A DNA stretch of 64,000 nucleotides, taken from NCBI GenBank assembly GCA_963834445.1, contig CAWIBU010000001.1:443900-507899 (forward strand), in the 5' to 3' direction. Of this stretch, positions 55,968 to 64,000 are shown one piece after another. Both the position numbers and the translations under genes were made by a program. Within the stretch, counting starts at the first letter, position 1. Each line of letters opens with the position of its first letter. The DNA is from PALSA-350 sp963834445. GTDB taxonomy: Bacteria; Acidobacteriota; Terriglobia; Terriglobales; Acidobacteriaceae. The notes under the pieces are model-generated. The model saw only the letters and a program-made list of their open reading frames with translations. It was not told where the DNA came from and did not search any database.

Positions 55968-56765
55968 ATGTCCGAGATGTCCGATAGCGCCGAGCTCTCT
56001 CATCCCGCGTACGGCCGGCTGCGTCGGGCGACGGACACCGCCTCGGTGCTGTTGGCCGACAATCCCGGTTTGCTGACGCTGGAAGGCACCAATACCTGGG
56101 TGCTGCGGGGGCCGGGGAGCGACGAGTTGGTCATCGTCGATCCGGGGCCCGACGACGACGAACACATCGCGCGGCTTGTCGCGCTGGGGCGCATCGCATT
56201 GGTGCTGATCAGCCACCGCCACCCAGACCACACCGACGCCATCGACAAACTGGTCGACGCGACGGGCGCGACGGTGCGCTCGGCGGGCAGCGGATTTTTG
56301 CGCGGCCTCGGGGGCCATCTGGTCGACGGCGAGGTGATCGACGCCGCCGGGCTGAAGATCAAAGTGATGGCGACACCCGGCCACACCGCGGACTCGTTGT
56401 CCTTCCTTCTCGACGACGCGGTGCTGACAGCCGACACGGTGCTGGGCCGCGGCACCACCGTCATGGATAAGGAAGACGGCAGCCTGAGCGACTATCTGGA
56501 ATCGCTGCATCGGCTGCGCGGGCTGGGCCGCCGCGTCGTGCTGCCCGGCCACGGGCCCGAACTGCCCGACCTGGAAAACGTGGCGGCCGGATACCTGGTG
56601 CACCGCCACGAGCGGCTGGAGCAGGTGCGCTCCGCGTTGCGGGAACTCGGTGCGGACGCCACCGCGCGCCAGATCGTCGAGCACGTCTACGTCGACGTCG
56701 ACGAGAAGCTCTGGGATGCGGCCGAATGGTCCGTGCAGGTGCAGCTGGACTACCTAGGCCGCTGA
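55968..56765 (+). CDS. Metallo-beta-lactamase-fold hydrolase (Rv3677c-like)
   Basis: 265 residues. The MBL metal motif is HRHPDHTDAI near residue 82; further ligands lie in ATPGHTADSLSFLL near 136 and the Asp in LTADTVLGRG near 155, with PGHGPELPD near 195. A C-terminal winged-helix-like extension (ATARQIVEHVYVDVD) is typical of the LACTB2-type branch that includes endoribonucleases. ATG 55968 lies six bases past the RidA stop, so a three-gene operon is likely. Confidence 0.92.
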   Translation: MSEMSDSAELSHPAYGRLRRATDTASVLLADNPGLLTLEGTNTWVLRGPGSDELVIVDPGPDDDEHIARLVALGRIALVLISHRHPDHTDAIDKLVDATGATVRSAGSGFLRGLGGHLVDGEVIDAAGLKIKVMATPGHTADSLSFLLDDAVLTADTVLGRGTTVMDKEDGSLSDYLESLHRLRGLGRRVVLPGHGPELPDLENVAAGYLVHRHERLEQVRSALRELGADATARQIVEHVYVDVDEKLWDAAEWSVQVQLDYLGR

Positions 56766-56837
56766 CGCGGTTGCCGAGCGTACGCAGTTGTACGCGATTT
56801 GCCGAGTCTCACTGTGCAGACACGCTCGCGAGTCTTG

Positions 56838-57512
56838 CTAGCGCGCCCGGCGGGCCAGCCTCTCGGAGTCCGAGATCAGTACGCTCTTGCCTTCCAAGCG
56901 GATCCAGCCGCGGTGGGCGAAGTCGGCCAACGCCTTGTTCACCGTCTCCCGGGACGCGCCGACGAGTTGCGCGATCTCCTCTTGCGTCAGGTCGTGGGTG
57001 ACCCGCATCGCGCCACCCTCCTGGGTGCCGAAACGCTGGGCGAGCTGCAGTAACTGCTTGGCCACCCGGCCGGGCACGTCGGTGAAGATGAGGTCGGCCA
57101 GGTTGTTGTTGGTCCGCCGCAGTCGCCGGGCCAGCACCCGCAACAACTGCTCGGCGATCTCGGGGCGGTCGGCGATCCACGCTCGCAGCGCGTCGCGGTC
57201 CATCGACACCGCGCGCACCTCGGTGATCGTCGTCGCGCTCGACGTCCGCGGCCCCGGGTCGAAGATCGACAGCTCCCCGAACATGTCCGACGGGCCCATG
57301 ATCGTCAGCAGGTTTTCCCGGCCGTCCGGCGATCGGCGCCCGATCTTGACCTTCCCCGAAACGATGATGTACAGCCGATCGCCCGGCTCCCCCTCGGCGA
57401 AAACCGTGTGTCCGCGGGGGAAGTCGACGGGTTGCAGCTGTTTGGTCAGTGCGGCGACCGCTGTCGGTTCTACCCCTTGGAAGATTCCTGCCCTTGCCAG
57501 GATCTCGTCCAC
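56838..57512 (-). CDS. crp: cAMP receptor protein Crp (Rv3676-like)
   Basis: A 224-residue CRP/FNR regulator. The N-terminal cyclic-nucleotide domain has GEPGDRLYIIVSGKVKIG and FGELSIFDPGPRTSSATT (phosphate-binding cassette); a long C-helix is followed by a winged helix with LTQEEIAQLVGASRETVNK as helix-turn-helix. It binds cAMP and controls genes for persistence, resuscitation and metabolism in mycobacteria. Converges with the hydrolase gene, whose stop is 72 bases away. Confidence 0.95.
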   Translation of the reverse strand: MDEILARAGIFQGVEPTAVAALTKQLQPVDFPRGHTVFAEGEPGDRLYIIVSGKVKIGRRSPDGRENLLTIMGPSDMFGELSIFDPGPRTSSATTITEVRAVSMDRDALRAWIADRPEIAEQLLRVLARRLRRTNNNLADLIFTDVPGRVAKQLLQLAQRFGTQEGGAMRVTHDLTQEEIAQLVGASRETVNKALADFAHRGWIRLEGKSVLISDSERLARRAR

Positions 57513-57610
57513 GTTGCCTCTTCAGCTCTCCATCGAAGTGATAGGTGCAGGCCAACGTCTCGCGACTGGCCTCAATCTGAGGTTAGGCCAAACGGTTCGA
57601 CGTGCCAACG

Positions 57611-58006
57611 CTACACACGATTGACGTGTCGAGTGCCCCTAACCTCTGGATTGGGTCCCGAATGCTTATACATCTGCGTCGGTAGGGCGGGCTCGTCGTC
57701 GATATCGAGGTCCCCGGCAAAGAACTGCCCGATGTCGTCCGGCTTGGCGTGGCGGCCGGCCGGCGGGGATTCGAGGCTGCGCTGGGCCTGGCGTCGGTGC
57801 AGATAGTCCAGCGCCTCCGGCATCCCCTCCCTGGCCAGCGTGTGCATGTCGACCGCGTCGGCGTTGTTCAGAAACTCGCCGACCTCGGTCGCCGTGACGC
57901 CGGCCCGGGCCAACTCCTTCTCGAGGCGCCCGAGTCCCAGCGTTGCGAGCATCAGCAGCCCCGGAACAAGGGCAGCCAGCAACCATGACACTAGGAGAGT
58001 AAACAT
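57611..58006 (-). CDS. Small membrane protein (Rv3675-like)
   Basis: 131 residues from ATG 58006. One N-terminal membrane segment (about 5-25, LVSWLLAALVPGLLMLATLG) precedes a charged soluble part with GVTATEVGEFLNNADAV and a Pro/Arg-rich tail. The order crp, this gene, nth matches M. tuberculosis. Function unknown. Confidence 0.85.
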   Translation of the reverse strand: MFTLLVSWLLAALVPGLLMLATLGLGRLEKELARAGVTATEVGEFLNNADAVDMHTLAREGMPEALDYLHRRQAQRSLESPPAGRHAKPDDIGQFFAGDLDIDDEPALPTQMYKHSGPNPEVRGTRHVNRV

Positions 58007-58062
58007 GGCCTTGCATCAACACGAGGTCTCGGCGAGATCACGAAATCAGTACTCTGTCGTAC

Positions 58063-58672
58063 GTGACAGCGGCAAAGTCGTCCCGGCGCCCCAAGGTGGT
58101 GCCCGCCTCCAAGCCGGTTTCGCAGCCGGCCAAACCCGTGGGCGAGGTGGCCAAGCGCTGGGCCGACGAGACCCGGACCGGGTTAGTGCGGCGGGCGCGG
58201 CGCATGAATCGTGCGCTGGCGCAAGCGTTTCCGCAGGCCCACTGCGAGCTTGATTTCACCACGCCACTGGAGCTGACGGTCGCCACCATTCTTTCCGCGC
58301 AGAGCACCGACAAGCGCGTCAACCTGACGACGCCGGCGTTGTTCGCGAAATACCGGACCGCCGTGGACTACGCGCGGGCCGACCGCACCGAATTGGAAGC
58401 CCTGATCCGGGCCACGGGGTTCTACCGCAATAAGGCGAACTCGCTCATCGGCCTCGGGCAGGCGTTGGTCGAGCGGTTTGACGGCGAAGTGCCCGCGAAC
58501 ATGGACGAGCTGGTCACGCTGCCCGGCGTGGGGCGCAAAACCGCCAATGTGGTCCTGGGCAATGCGTTCGACATCCCGGGGATCACCGTCGACACGCACT
58601 TCGGGCGCCTGGTGCGGCGCTGGCGGTGGACCGCCGAAGAGGACCCGGTGAAGGTGGAGCACGCGGTCGGCG
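58063..58672 (+). CDS. nth: Endonuclease III, C-terminus replaced at junction
   Basis: GTG 58063 (MTAAKSSRRPKV); about 203 genuine residues. ELTVATILSAQSTDKRVN and the helix-hairpin-helix LPGVGRKTANVVLGNAF with catalytic Lys are intact, as is the Asp in VDTHFGRL. After HAVG (about 58,668) the text stops matching: the region with the four-Cys [4Fe-4S] cluster is missing and the frame continues as the antisense of an unrelated gene. The enzyme cuts oxidised pyrimidines from DNA. As written it cannot be complete. Confidence 0.9.
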
Positions 58673-59210
58673 CGATGGCGGTGTCCAGCTTGGGCATGTG
58701 CTCGGTCGTCTCGCCGTGCTTGGCCGCCTGCGCATCGATCCGCTGGATGGCCTCGTTGATCTTGGCCAGCAGCGCGTCGTCCTCCGGCTCCAGCGCGACC
58801 GCCCGCGAATAAATGGCATGGGCCGACTGGGGCAGGCCGAAATCCTGCTCGAGGTGGCGCCCGAAGCGGAAAAGCAGTTCGGGCGATTGCGGCTCCCGCG
58901 CGAGCTTGACCAGGACGTCCTTCTGCTTGCCGGTGAGCGGGATCGCGGTCACGGCCAGCGGGGGTAGCGGCTCCCGGCTGCCGGTGGTGCGCTGCTTCTG
59001 CTTGGCGGCCTCGTGCGCCTCTTTGGCCTGCTGGCGCTTGCTCGTCCAGATCTGGTCGATGGCCGTGCAGACGACCTGCAGCACCTGCAACGACTCGACC
59101 GCCTTCTGGTCGAAGCAGAGGATGAGCAACTGGCGCCAATGCCGGATCTCGGCTGGATCACGCTCGATCTTGCCCGTGATGTCCTGCGCCGCCTGGGTGG
59201 TGAAATTCAT
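58672..59210 (-). CDS. Hypothetical protein of segment D, C-terminus missing
   Basis: ATG 59210 starts MNFTTQAAQDITGKIERDPA; about 180 residues run to the junction. The protein is helical, with LLILCFDQKAVESLQVLQVV, a Lys/Gln-rich coiled region, and a segment LFRFGRHLEQDFGLPQSAHA IYSRAVALEP that looks like a tetratricopeptide-type pair. No family name. It is cut where mycobacterial nth begins on the other strand. Confidence 0.65.
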
Positions 59211-59449
59211 TCGGGTATGAAAGACGTGCGAGCTTGGGGTAAGGTTTTCGAAGTGAAAAGGACAAAGGAAATTGGAGGCCGGAAGGCGCCCCGCGCCGGC
59301 CCGGCTCGTTTTTGCCTTCAGTCTTTTCACTTATCTCTACCTCCTTATCGGCGCGTTCGGAGTACACAAGAGCCGAAAAGCGTGTAAAATGCGCGGCGCC
59401 AGCCCTTTTCGAAGTCTCGACCCTCCCTCCATCCCGCGCTTTTTCCCTA
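59211..59449. other. Spacer of segment D
   Basis: About 240 bases between divergent genes, C/T-rich on the plus strand. No feature seen beyond presumed promoters. Confidence 0.4.
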
Positions 59450-60214
59450 TGAACCCGTTCGTTGCGTGCTTGTCGGCGGATTTCTCGGCTCGGGCAAGAC
59501 CACGGCGCTGGCGGCGTTGGCGGCCCGGTTCGCCGCCACGGCCGCCGCGTCGCGGTCGTGACCAACGACCAGGGGTCGAACTGGCGAACCGCGATCCTGC
59601 GCGCGCGGGGCTGGACACCCGGGAGGTCTCCGGCGGCGGGCTCGGCACGCGGATCGACCAGCTGGCCGACGTCTTGAAGGCGCTGGAGAAAACCACCGCC
59701 CCGAAGTCGTGCTGATCGAGACGGTGGGCAACAGCGCCGAACTTCGCCGCGACCGTCACCGGCCCGCTGCACCATCTGGGCGGCGAGGCCTGCGTCGTCG
59801 CCCCGGTCTCGGTACTGGTCGATCCGTTGCTGGCCGAACAGGTGTTCGGGCTGGAGCCGGGCGAGACGTTTTCCGAGAAGCTCCTCTATGTCTACCGCCG
59901 GCAGATCGAGGAGGCCGACGTGGTCGTCATCAACAAAATCGACCTGCTCGATGAGGCGCGGATCGAGCGGCTGCGCGCGCGCGATCGTGGACGCTTTTCC
60001 CGGGCGCGCGTGCTGGTTGTTTCCGCACGCACCGGCCAGGGCATGGAGGAATGGGCGGCGCTGCTCGAAACCGCCGCGCCGCCCGGGCGCAGCGCCCGGA
60101 AAAATCGACCATGCGCGATACGCGGAGGGCCAGGCGCTAGTCGGCTGGCTCAATTCGACGATCGAATTTTACGGAGTCGGGGAGGCCGATCCGCAGGCGT
60201 TGCTGAGACGCTGA
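59450..60214 (+). pseudogene. CobW/P47K-type GTPase, frameshifted
   Basis: ATG 59450 opens MNPF. After a shift near 59,465 the text is VGGFLGSGKTTALAALAARF, the CobW P-loop. Further breaks lie near 59,545, 59,700 and 59,745, and others near 59,985 and 60,100. The pieces spell VSGGGLGTRIDQLADVLKAL, VLIETVGNS, HHLGGEACVVAPVSVLVDP, VVINKIDLLDEARIERLRAR (NKxD box) and EFYGVGEADPQALLRR before the stop. COG0523 GTPases are metal chaperones. The single-base scatter looks like sequencing indels in an otherwise complete gene. Confidence 0.75.
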
Positions 60215-60517
60215 TGGGCCGCCTGCAGGCCGGCTGCCGGATTTGCGTCGCCCATTTCAAGATCGCGCTGCGGCCCGATGGATCGGACGACGTGGCGGTG
60301 ATCAGCCTCGCGCGGCGCGGCGGTGAGCCGGAATTTGTCCGGCAAGTGGCCGAGCCGGTCGACACCGGCGAACTGACGATCAACCTGCGCGCGGAACGGC
60401 CCCGGAAACGCTCCATACCGCGCTGCGGCTGGCGTGGTCGAGCTGGTGAAGGAATTTCCCGGCCTGAAGATCGAGTTTGCCCATCTCCATTATTTCCGGC
60501 CCGCCCCTCCCCTGTAG
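60214..60517 (+). pseudogene. Small partner ORF of the CobW-like gene, one frameshift
   Basis: ATG 60214 overlaps the preceding stop (TGATG). MGRLQAGCRICVAHFKIALR and EPEFVRQVAEPVDTGELTIN are in frame; near 60,405 the sense shifts and ends GVVELVKEFPGLKIEFAHLH before TAG at 60515. About 100 residues when repaired. Overlap shows coupling to the GTPase; no known domain. Confidence 0.6.
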
Positions 60518-60519
60518 CG

Positions 60520-60671
60520 GCGGTCTATGACCGTCGCCGACTAATCATTTTTTGACGAAATTACGGGATTCAGACGGAATGAACGGAATTTTTGATTATA
60601 CCTGAAAGATTCCGTTAATTCCGTTGGTCTTTCGTCATTCCGTCAAAATTCGAGCGACGGTCACAGACCGC
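60520..60671. repeat. Nested inverted repeats upstream of mutS
   Basis: Outer arms 60520-60537 and 60654-60671 (18 bases, one mismatch) enclose inner arms GACGGAATGA (60573-60582) and TCATTCCGTC (60635-60644), and within those AACGGAAT/ATTCCGTT. The whole 150-base unit could fold as a branched hairpin and looks like a MITE or REP element. Confidence 0.8.
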
Positions 60672-60718
60672 GCTAATTTTAGATGCAACCGCCTCCCGGC
60701 CCGCTAACGTTCTCCTCC

Positions 60719-63266
60719 ATGTCCGACGCCCTCACGCCCATGATGCAGCAGTATCATCGGCTCAAGCGCGAAGTGCCGCCCGACGCCTTCCTGCTTTTCC
60801 GGCTGGGCGACTTTTACGAGATGTTCTTCGCCGACGCGGAGGAGGGCTCGCGGCTGCTCGACCTGACCCTGACCCAGCGCCAGGGCACGCCGATGTGCGG
60901 CATGCCCTACCACGCCGCCGAGGGCTACATCGCGCAACTGCTCAAGGCCGGCCGGCGCGTGGCCATCTGCGACCAGATGGAGGCGCCGAAGCCGGGCCAG
61001 GTCGTGCGGCGCGAGATCACGCAGATCCTGACGCCGGGCAGCATCCTCGACGCCGGCCAGCTCGAGCCGAAGCAGAACAATTTCCTCGCCGCCGATCGTG
61101 CCGCCGGCGCGAGCGGCTTCGGCGTCGCCGCGCTCGACCTGACCACGGGCGAGTTTTTCGCGGGCGAATTTCCCCTCGGCCGAGGCGCTGCGCGATGCGC
61201 TCGGGCGCGTCGACCCGGCCGAGGTCGTCGTCGCGCAGGGCCACCGCATCGACCTCGAAACCTCCGCGCTGGCCAACGGCGACGCGCTGCGCCTATCTGC
61301 TGGTCGAGCACGATGCGTGGAGCTTTTCGCCCGAGGCGGCGGAGCACACGCTGCGCGACCATTTCAAGACCGCGTCGCTCGACGGCTTCGGCCTCGCCTC
61401 CGCGCCGGCAAGGACGGCCGGCCGCGGCGCGCTCAGCGCGGCGGGCGGGCTGCTGCATTATCTCAGCCACGAACTGCGGCGGCTCGCTCGGCCATGTCCA
61501 CACGCCTGCGCCTCTGGCAGCGTGAGGACGTGCTCATCCTCGACGCCGCCACGCGCCGCAACCTCGAGCTGGTCGATCCGCTCGCGGCCCGGCGCCGGCG
61601 CAGACCACGCTGCTCAGCGCGGTGGACCGCACCGTCGACCGCCGGCGGCGGACGCCTCCTGCGCCAATGGCTGCTCGCCCCGCTGCGCGACCTCGCCGCC
61701 ATCGAGCGCCGGCAAAGCGTGGTCGCGTGGGCGCGCGCCAACCAGCCGGAGCGCGGCCTGCTGCAGGAGCGCCTGCGCGCAGATCCGCGACCTGGAGCGG
61801 CTCGTCGCGCGGCTGGTGCAGGGCAGCGGCAACGCGCGCGACCTGATCGCCCTGCGCGTCTCGCTCGAGCAACTGCCCGCGCTGCGCGACGCGCTGGAGA
61901 CACACCCCGTCGCCGCGCTGCGCGAACTCGGCGCGCAGAATCACGCCGCTGCCGGAACTGGCCGACCTTTACGCGCGCGCGCTGGCCGACGATCCGCCCA
62001 TCGCAGCTCAAGGAAGGCGGGCTCATCCGCGCCGGTTACCACGCCGCGCTCGAGGAATTGCGCGCCGCGTCGGTCGAGGGCCAGGAATGGCTGGCCGATC
62101 TGCAGCGCCGCGAGCAGGAGCGCACCGGCATCCAGCTCGCTCAAGGTGCGCTACAACCAGGTCTTCGGCTACTACATCGAGATCAGCACGGCGAATCTCG
62201 CCGCCGTGCCCGCCGACTACACGCGCAAGCAGACCATGGCCAACGCCGAGCGCTTCGTCACGCCCGAGCTGAAGCAGATGGAATCGAAAATCCTCGGCGC
62301 GCAGGAACGCTCGCGGCAGCTCGAGTACGAGCTCTTCCTCGATCTGCGCGCCGCCGCCGTGCCGCACCTGCGCACGATCCAGGACACCGCGCGCGCGCTG
62401 CACGAGACTCGACGTGCTGCTCGGCTGGGGCGCGCTGGCGCAGGAGCGCGATTACATCCAGCCCGAGATGAACGACGGCGGCGCTGCTCCTGCTCGAGGA
62501 AGCGCGCCATCCGGTGCTCGAGCAGCTCGCCGCCAGCGAGAAATTCGTGCCCAACGACGTGCGGCTCGACGTCGACACCGAGCGGCTCGTCATCCTCACC
62601 GGCCCGAACATGGCGGGCAAGAGCACCTACATCCGGCAGGTCGCGGTGCTCGCGCTGCTGGCCCATTGCGGCTGCTTCGTCCCGGCGAAGCGCGCGGTGG
62701 TCGGCCTGCTCGACCGCATCTTCACCCGCGTCGGCGCCAGCGACGATCTCGGCCGCGGCCAGAGCACCTTCATGGTCGAGATGAACGAGACGGCCAACAT
62801 CCTCAACCACGCCACCAGCCGCAGCCTCGTCATCCTCGACGAGATCGGGCGCGGCACGAGCACCTTCGACGGCCTGAGCATCGCCTGGTCGGTCGCCGAA
62901 TATCTCAACACCACGCTGCGCGCGCGCACGCTTTTCGCCACCCATTACCACGAGCTGACCGAGCTGGCGCGCCTCCTGCCCGCGACGAAGAACTACAACG
63001 TCGCCGTGCGCGAATGGGGCGACCAGATCGTCTTCCTGCGCAAGATCGTGCCCGGCGGCACGGACAAGAGCTACGGCATCCAGGTCGCGCGGCTGGCCGG
63101 CCTGCCCGCGCCGGTGCTCAAGCGCGCCAAGGAAGTCCTGCGCCAGCTCGAGGAAGACCAGATCGACGACATCGGCCAGCCCAAGCTCGCCAAGGCCAAG
63201 CAGAAAAAGGAAAAGGCCAGGGAAGTCCTGCGCGAACTGGATCTGTTTGGGCGGAATGAGGGATGA
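60719..63266 (+). pseudogene. mutS: DNA mismatch repair protein MutS, multiple single-base frameshifts
   Basis: ATG 60719, MSDALTPMMQQYHRLKREVP, with the mismatch-reading FYEMFF motif (Phe-x-Glu) near residue 35. Frame breaks near 61,180, 61,290, 61,485, 61,595, 61,780, 61,945, 62,000, 62,140, 62,410 and 62,485. Between them the lever and clamp domains are readable (VRYNQVFGYYIEIS, MANAERFVTPELKQMESKIL). The ATPase part is unbroken: LTGPNMAGKSTYIRQVAVLA, FMVEMNETANIL, LVILDEIGRGTSTFDGLSIA and FATHYHELTEL, ending LFGRNEG. All domains are present and in order, so a real, working gene with base-call errors is more likely than decay. Confidence 0.85.
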
Positions 63267-63273
63267 CCGTGGG

Positions 63274-63376
63274 AGCCGTCGACCTCCGGGCGACGGAGCC
63301 GTTTCAAGGCGGGACCCTCGCGGTTTCGCAATAGTCCCGGGCTCGCATTGACTCCGTCGCCCGGAGGTCGACGGCT
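63274..63376. repeat. Perfect 25-base inverted repeat with inner hairpin
   Basis: Arms 63274-63298 and 63352-63376 are exact reverse complements; outside them pairing continues imperfectly (GTGGG against CCAC). Inside is a smaller stem GGGAC/GTCCC. It starts eight bases after the mutS stop and may serve as terminator or be a dispersed element. Confidence 0.85.
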
Positions 63377-63482
63377 ACCACGACTGCGCTTTTCACGGCT
63401 CGGCCTTTTCCAGCACGCGCGAATGTTGCTTGCCCCACTTTCCCGCTTGCTCTTTTTACGCATTTCGCGTTAATTTGATTTT

Positions 63483-63853
63483 ATGAAACGCCTTCTCGCC
63501 TTTCGCCCTTCTCTGTGTCCCTTCCCTTTCGGCCCGCGCCGACATTTCGATGCCGGTCAAGGATTCGTTTTACGACAAGCTGGGCCGCGGCATCGCCGAT
63601 GTCGTCTTTTCGCCCCTCCGAAATGCTCGACTCGCAGTACGGCATGATCGACACCGAGGGCACCACCGTCGCGTTCTTCAAGGGCTTCCTCGTGCAGGGC
63701 ACCTCCCGCATGGTGATGGACATGGGCCACGGCATCTTCGAGATCATCACCTCGCCGTTCCCCACGCCCGATTACCGCAGCCTCAAGGATCCGCCCTACG
63801 ATTCGATGGTCGTCAACGACTATCCTCCCGCGGACCTGAAGAACTGGTACTAA
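63483..63853 (+). pseudogene. TIGR04073-like exosortase-system-associated protein, frameshifted
   Basis: ATG 63483 starts MKRLLAF, a signal peptide that is complete only after shifts near 63,507 and 63,535. The mature text reads KDSFYDKLGRGIADVVFSP (another frame to about 63,610), then SEMLDSQYGMIDTEGTTVAF FKGFLVQGTSRMV and GIFEIITSPFPTPDYRSL before a stop at 63851. This resembles the small exported TIGR04073 family known from Verrucomicrobiota with exosortase systems. About 122 residues when repaired. Confidence 0.6.
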
Positions 63854-63882
63854 GCCGGTTCACGCCGCGCTTCGATCGCCGG

Positions 63883-64000
63883 TTGACCACGCCCCGCCCC
63901 TCCCCGCCCGCGCCCGCGCGCGGTGAACTGCTCGACGTCACCATCGAGAAGGTCGTCTTCGGCGGCGACGGACTGGCCCGCACGCCGCAAGGCTTCATCG
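63883..64000 (+). CDS. TRAM-domain protein, probably a 23S rRNA (uracil-5-)-methyltransferase start
   Basis: TTG 63883 is the plausible start after a Pro/Arg-rich run; the window ends after 39 residues. The text RGELLDVTIEKVVFGGDGLA RTPQGFI is the TRAM RNA-binding domain at the front of RlmD/RumA-type methyltransferases. The catalytic part lies beyond the window. Confidence 0.6.
   Translation, partial: MTTPRPSPPAPARGELLDVTIEKVVFGGDGLARTPQGFI

Noticed and set aside
55131..56684. 517-residue minus-strand frame
   Set aside because: Antisense of RidA and the hydrolase, typical of GC-rich third positions.

Overview
The window does not read as one genome. Four stretches with different coding style and gene content meet inside genes: (A) about 1-37,300, Acidobacteriota-like bacterial DNA; (B) about 37,300-45,180, GC-rich eukaryotic nuclear DNA with spliced genes, most like a green alga; (C) about 45,180-58,670, a slow-growing-type Mycobacterium; (D) about 58,670-64,000, Verrucomicrobiota-like DNA. 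The joins cut a bacterial Ser/Thr kinase, a mycobacterial prophage primase-like gene, and mycobacterial nth against an unrelated reading frame. An assembly chimera or an artificial concatenation is by far the simplest explanation, so gene neighbourhood should only be interpreted within a segment.

Segment A begins with an amidohydrolase tail, a DUF3299 protein and an ABC ATPase/permease pair. It then enters an accessory island (about 4.1-19.4 kb): a DUF6908-ParB fusion, a 1262-residue protein with a possible nuclease front end and a degenerate ATPase-like middle, a HEPN-like protein, and a compact graspetide (omega-ester/amide RiPP) locus with up to four precursors and an MvdC/D-type ATP-grasp ligase. 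The island also holds a collagen-tailed membrane protein, an ArdC fragment, arrays of repeats, a Fic enzyme and a ribbon-helix-helix protein. Housekeeping and metabolic genes follow: SMP-30-type lactonase, DinB-fold protein, UvrA-like ATPase, two GH13 enzymes (one wrecked), a xanthine-dehydrogenase-type operon with an internal deletion, DNA polymerase IV, several secreted proteins, and a kinase/beta-propeller receptor cut by the first junction.

Segment B contains a NIMA-related (NEK) kinase gene and a phosphoserine phosphatase gene, both with GT-AG introns and both carrying single-base indels inside otherwise clear exons.

Segment C has a decayed prophage end (primase-like, excisionase-like and broken integrase genes) against tRNA-Pro. 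It then runs through a block whose order matches the M. tuberculosis Rv3684-Rv3674c region as I remember it: cds1, metallophosphoesterase, ponA2, whiB4, two Get3/ArsA-like ATPases, a DUF4177-size protein, RidA, a metallo-beta-lactamase-fold hydrolase, crp, a small membrane protein and nth.

Segment D carries a truncated hypothetical gene, a CobW-like GTPase, a small partner ORF, mutS, a TIGR04073-like protein and the start of a TRAM-domain methyltransferase, with nested inverted repeats between genes. Nearly every gene here has single-base indels, which suggests base-level error rather than decay.

The most interesting biology is the graspetide locus at 11,858-14,326: four small peptides share the C-terminal pattern T-x-V-x-x-E-[TS]-x-D, three of them share a PFL leader motif, and a matching ligase follows immediately.
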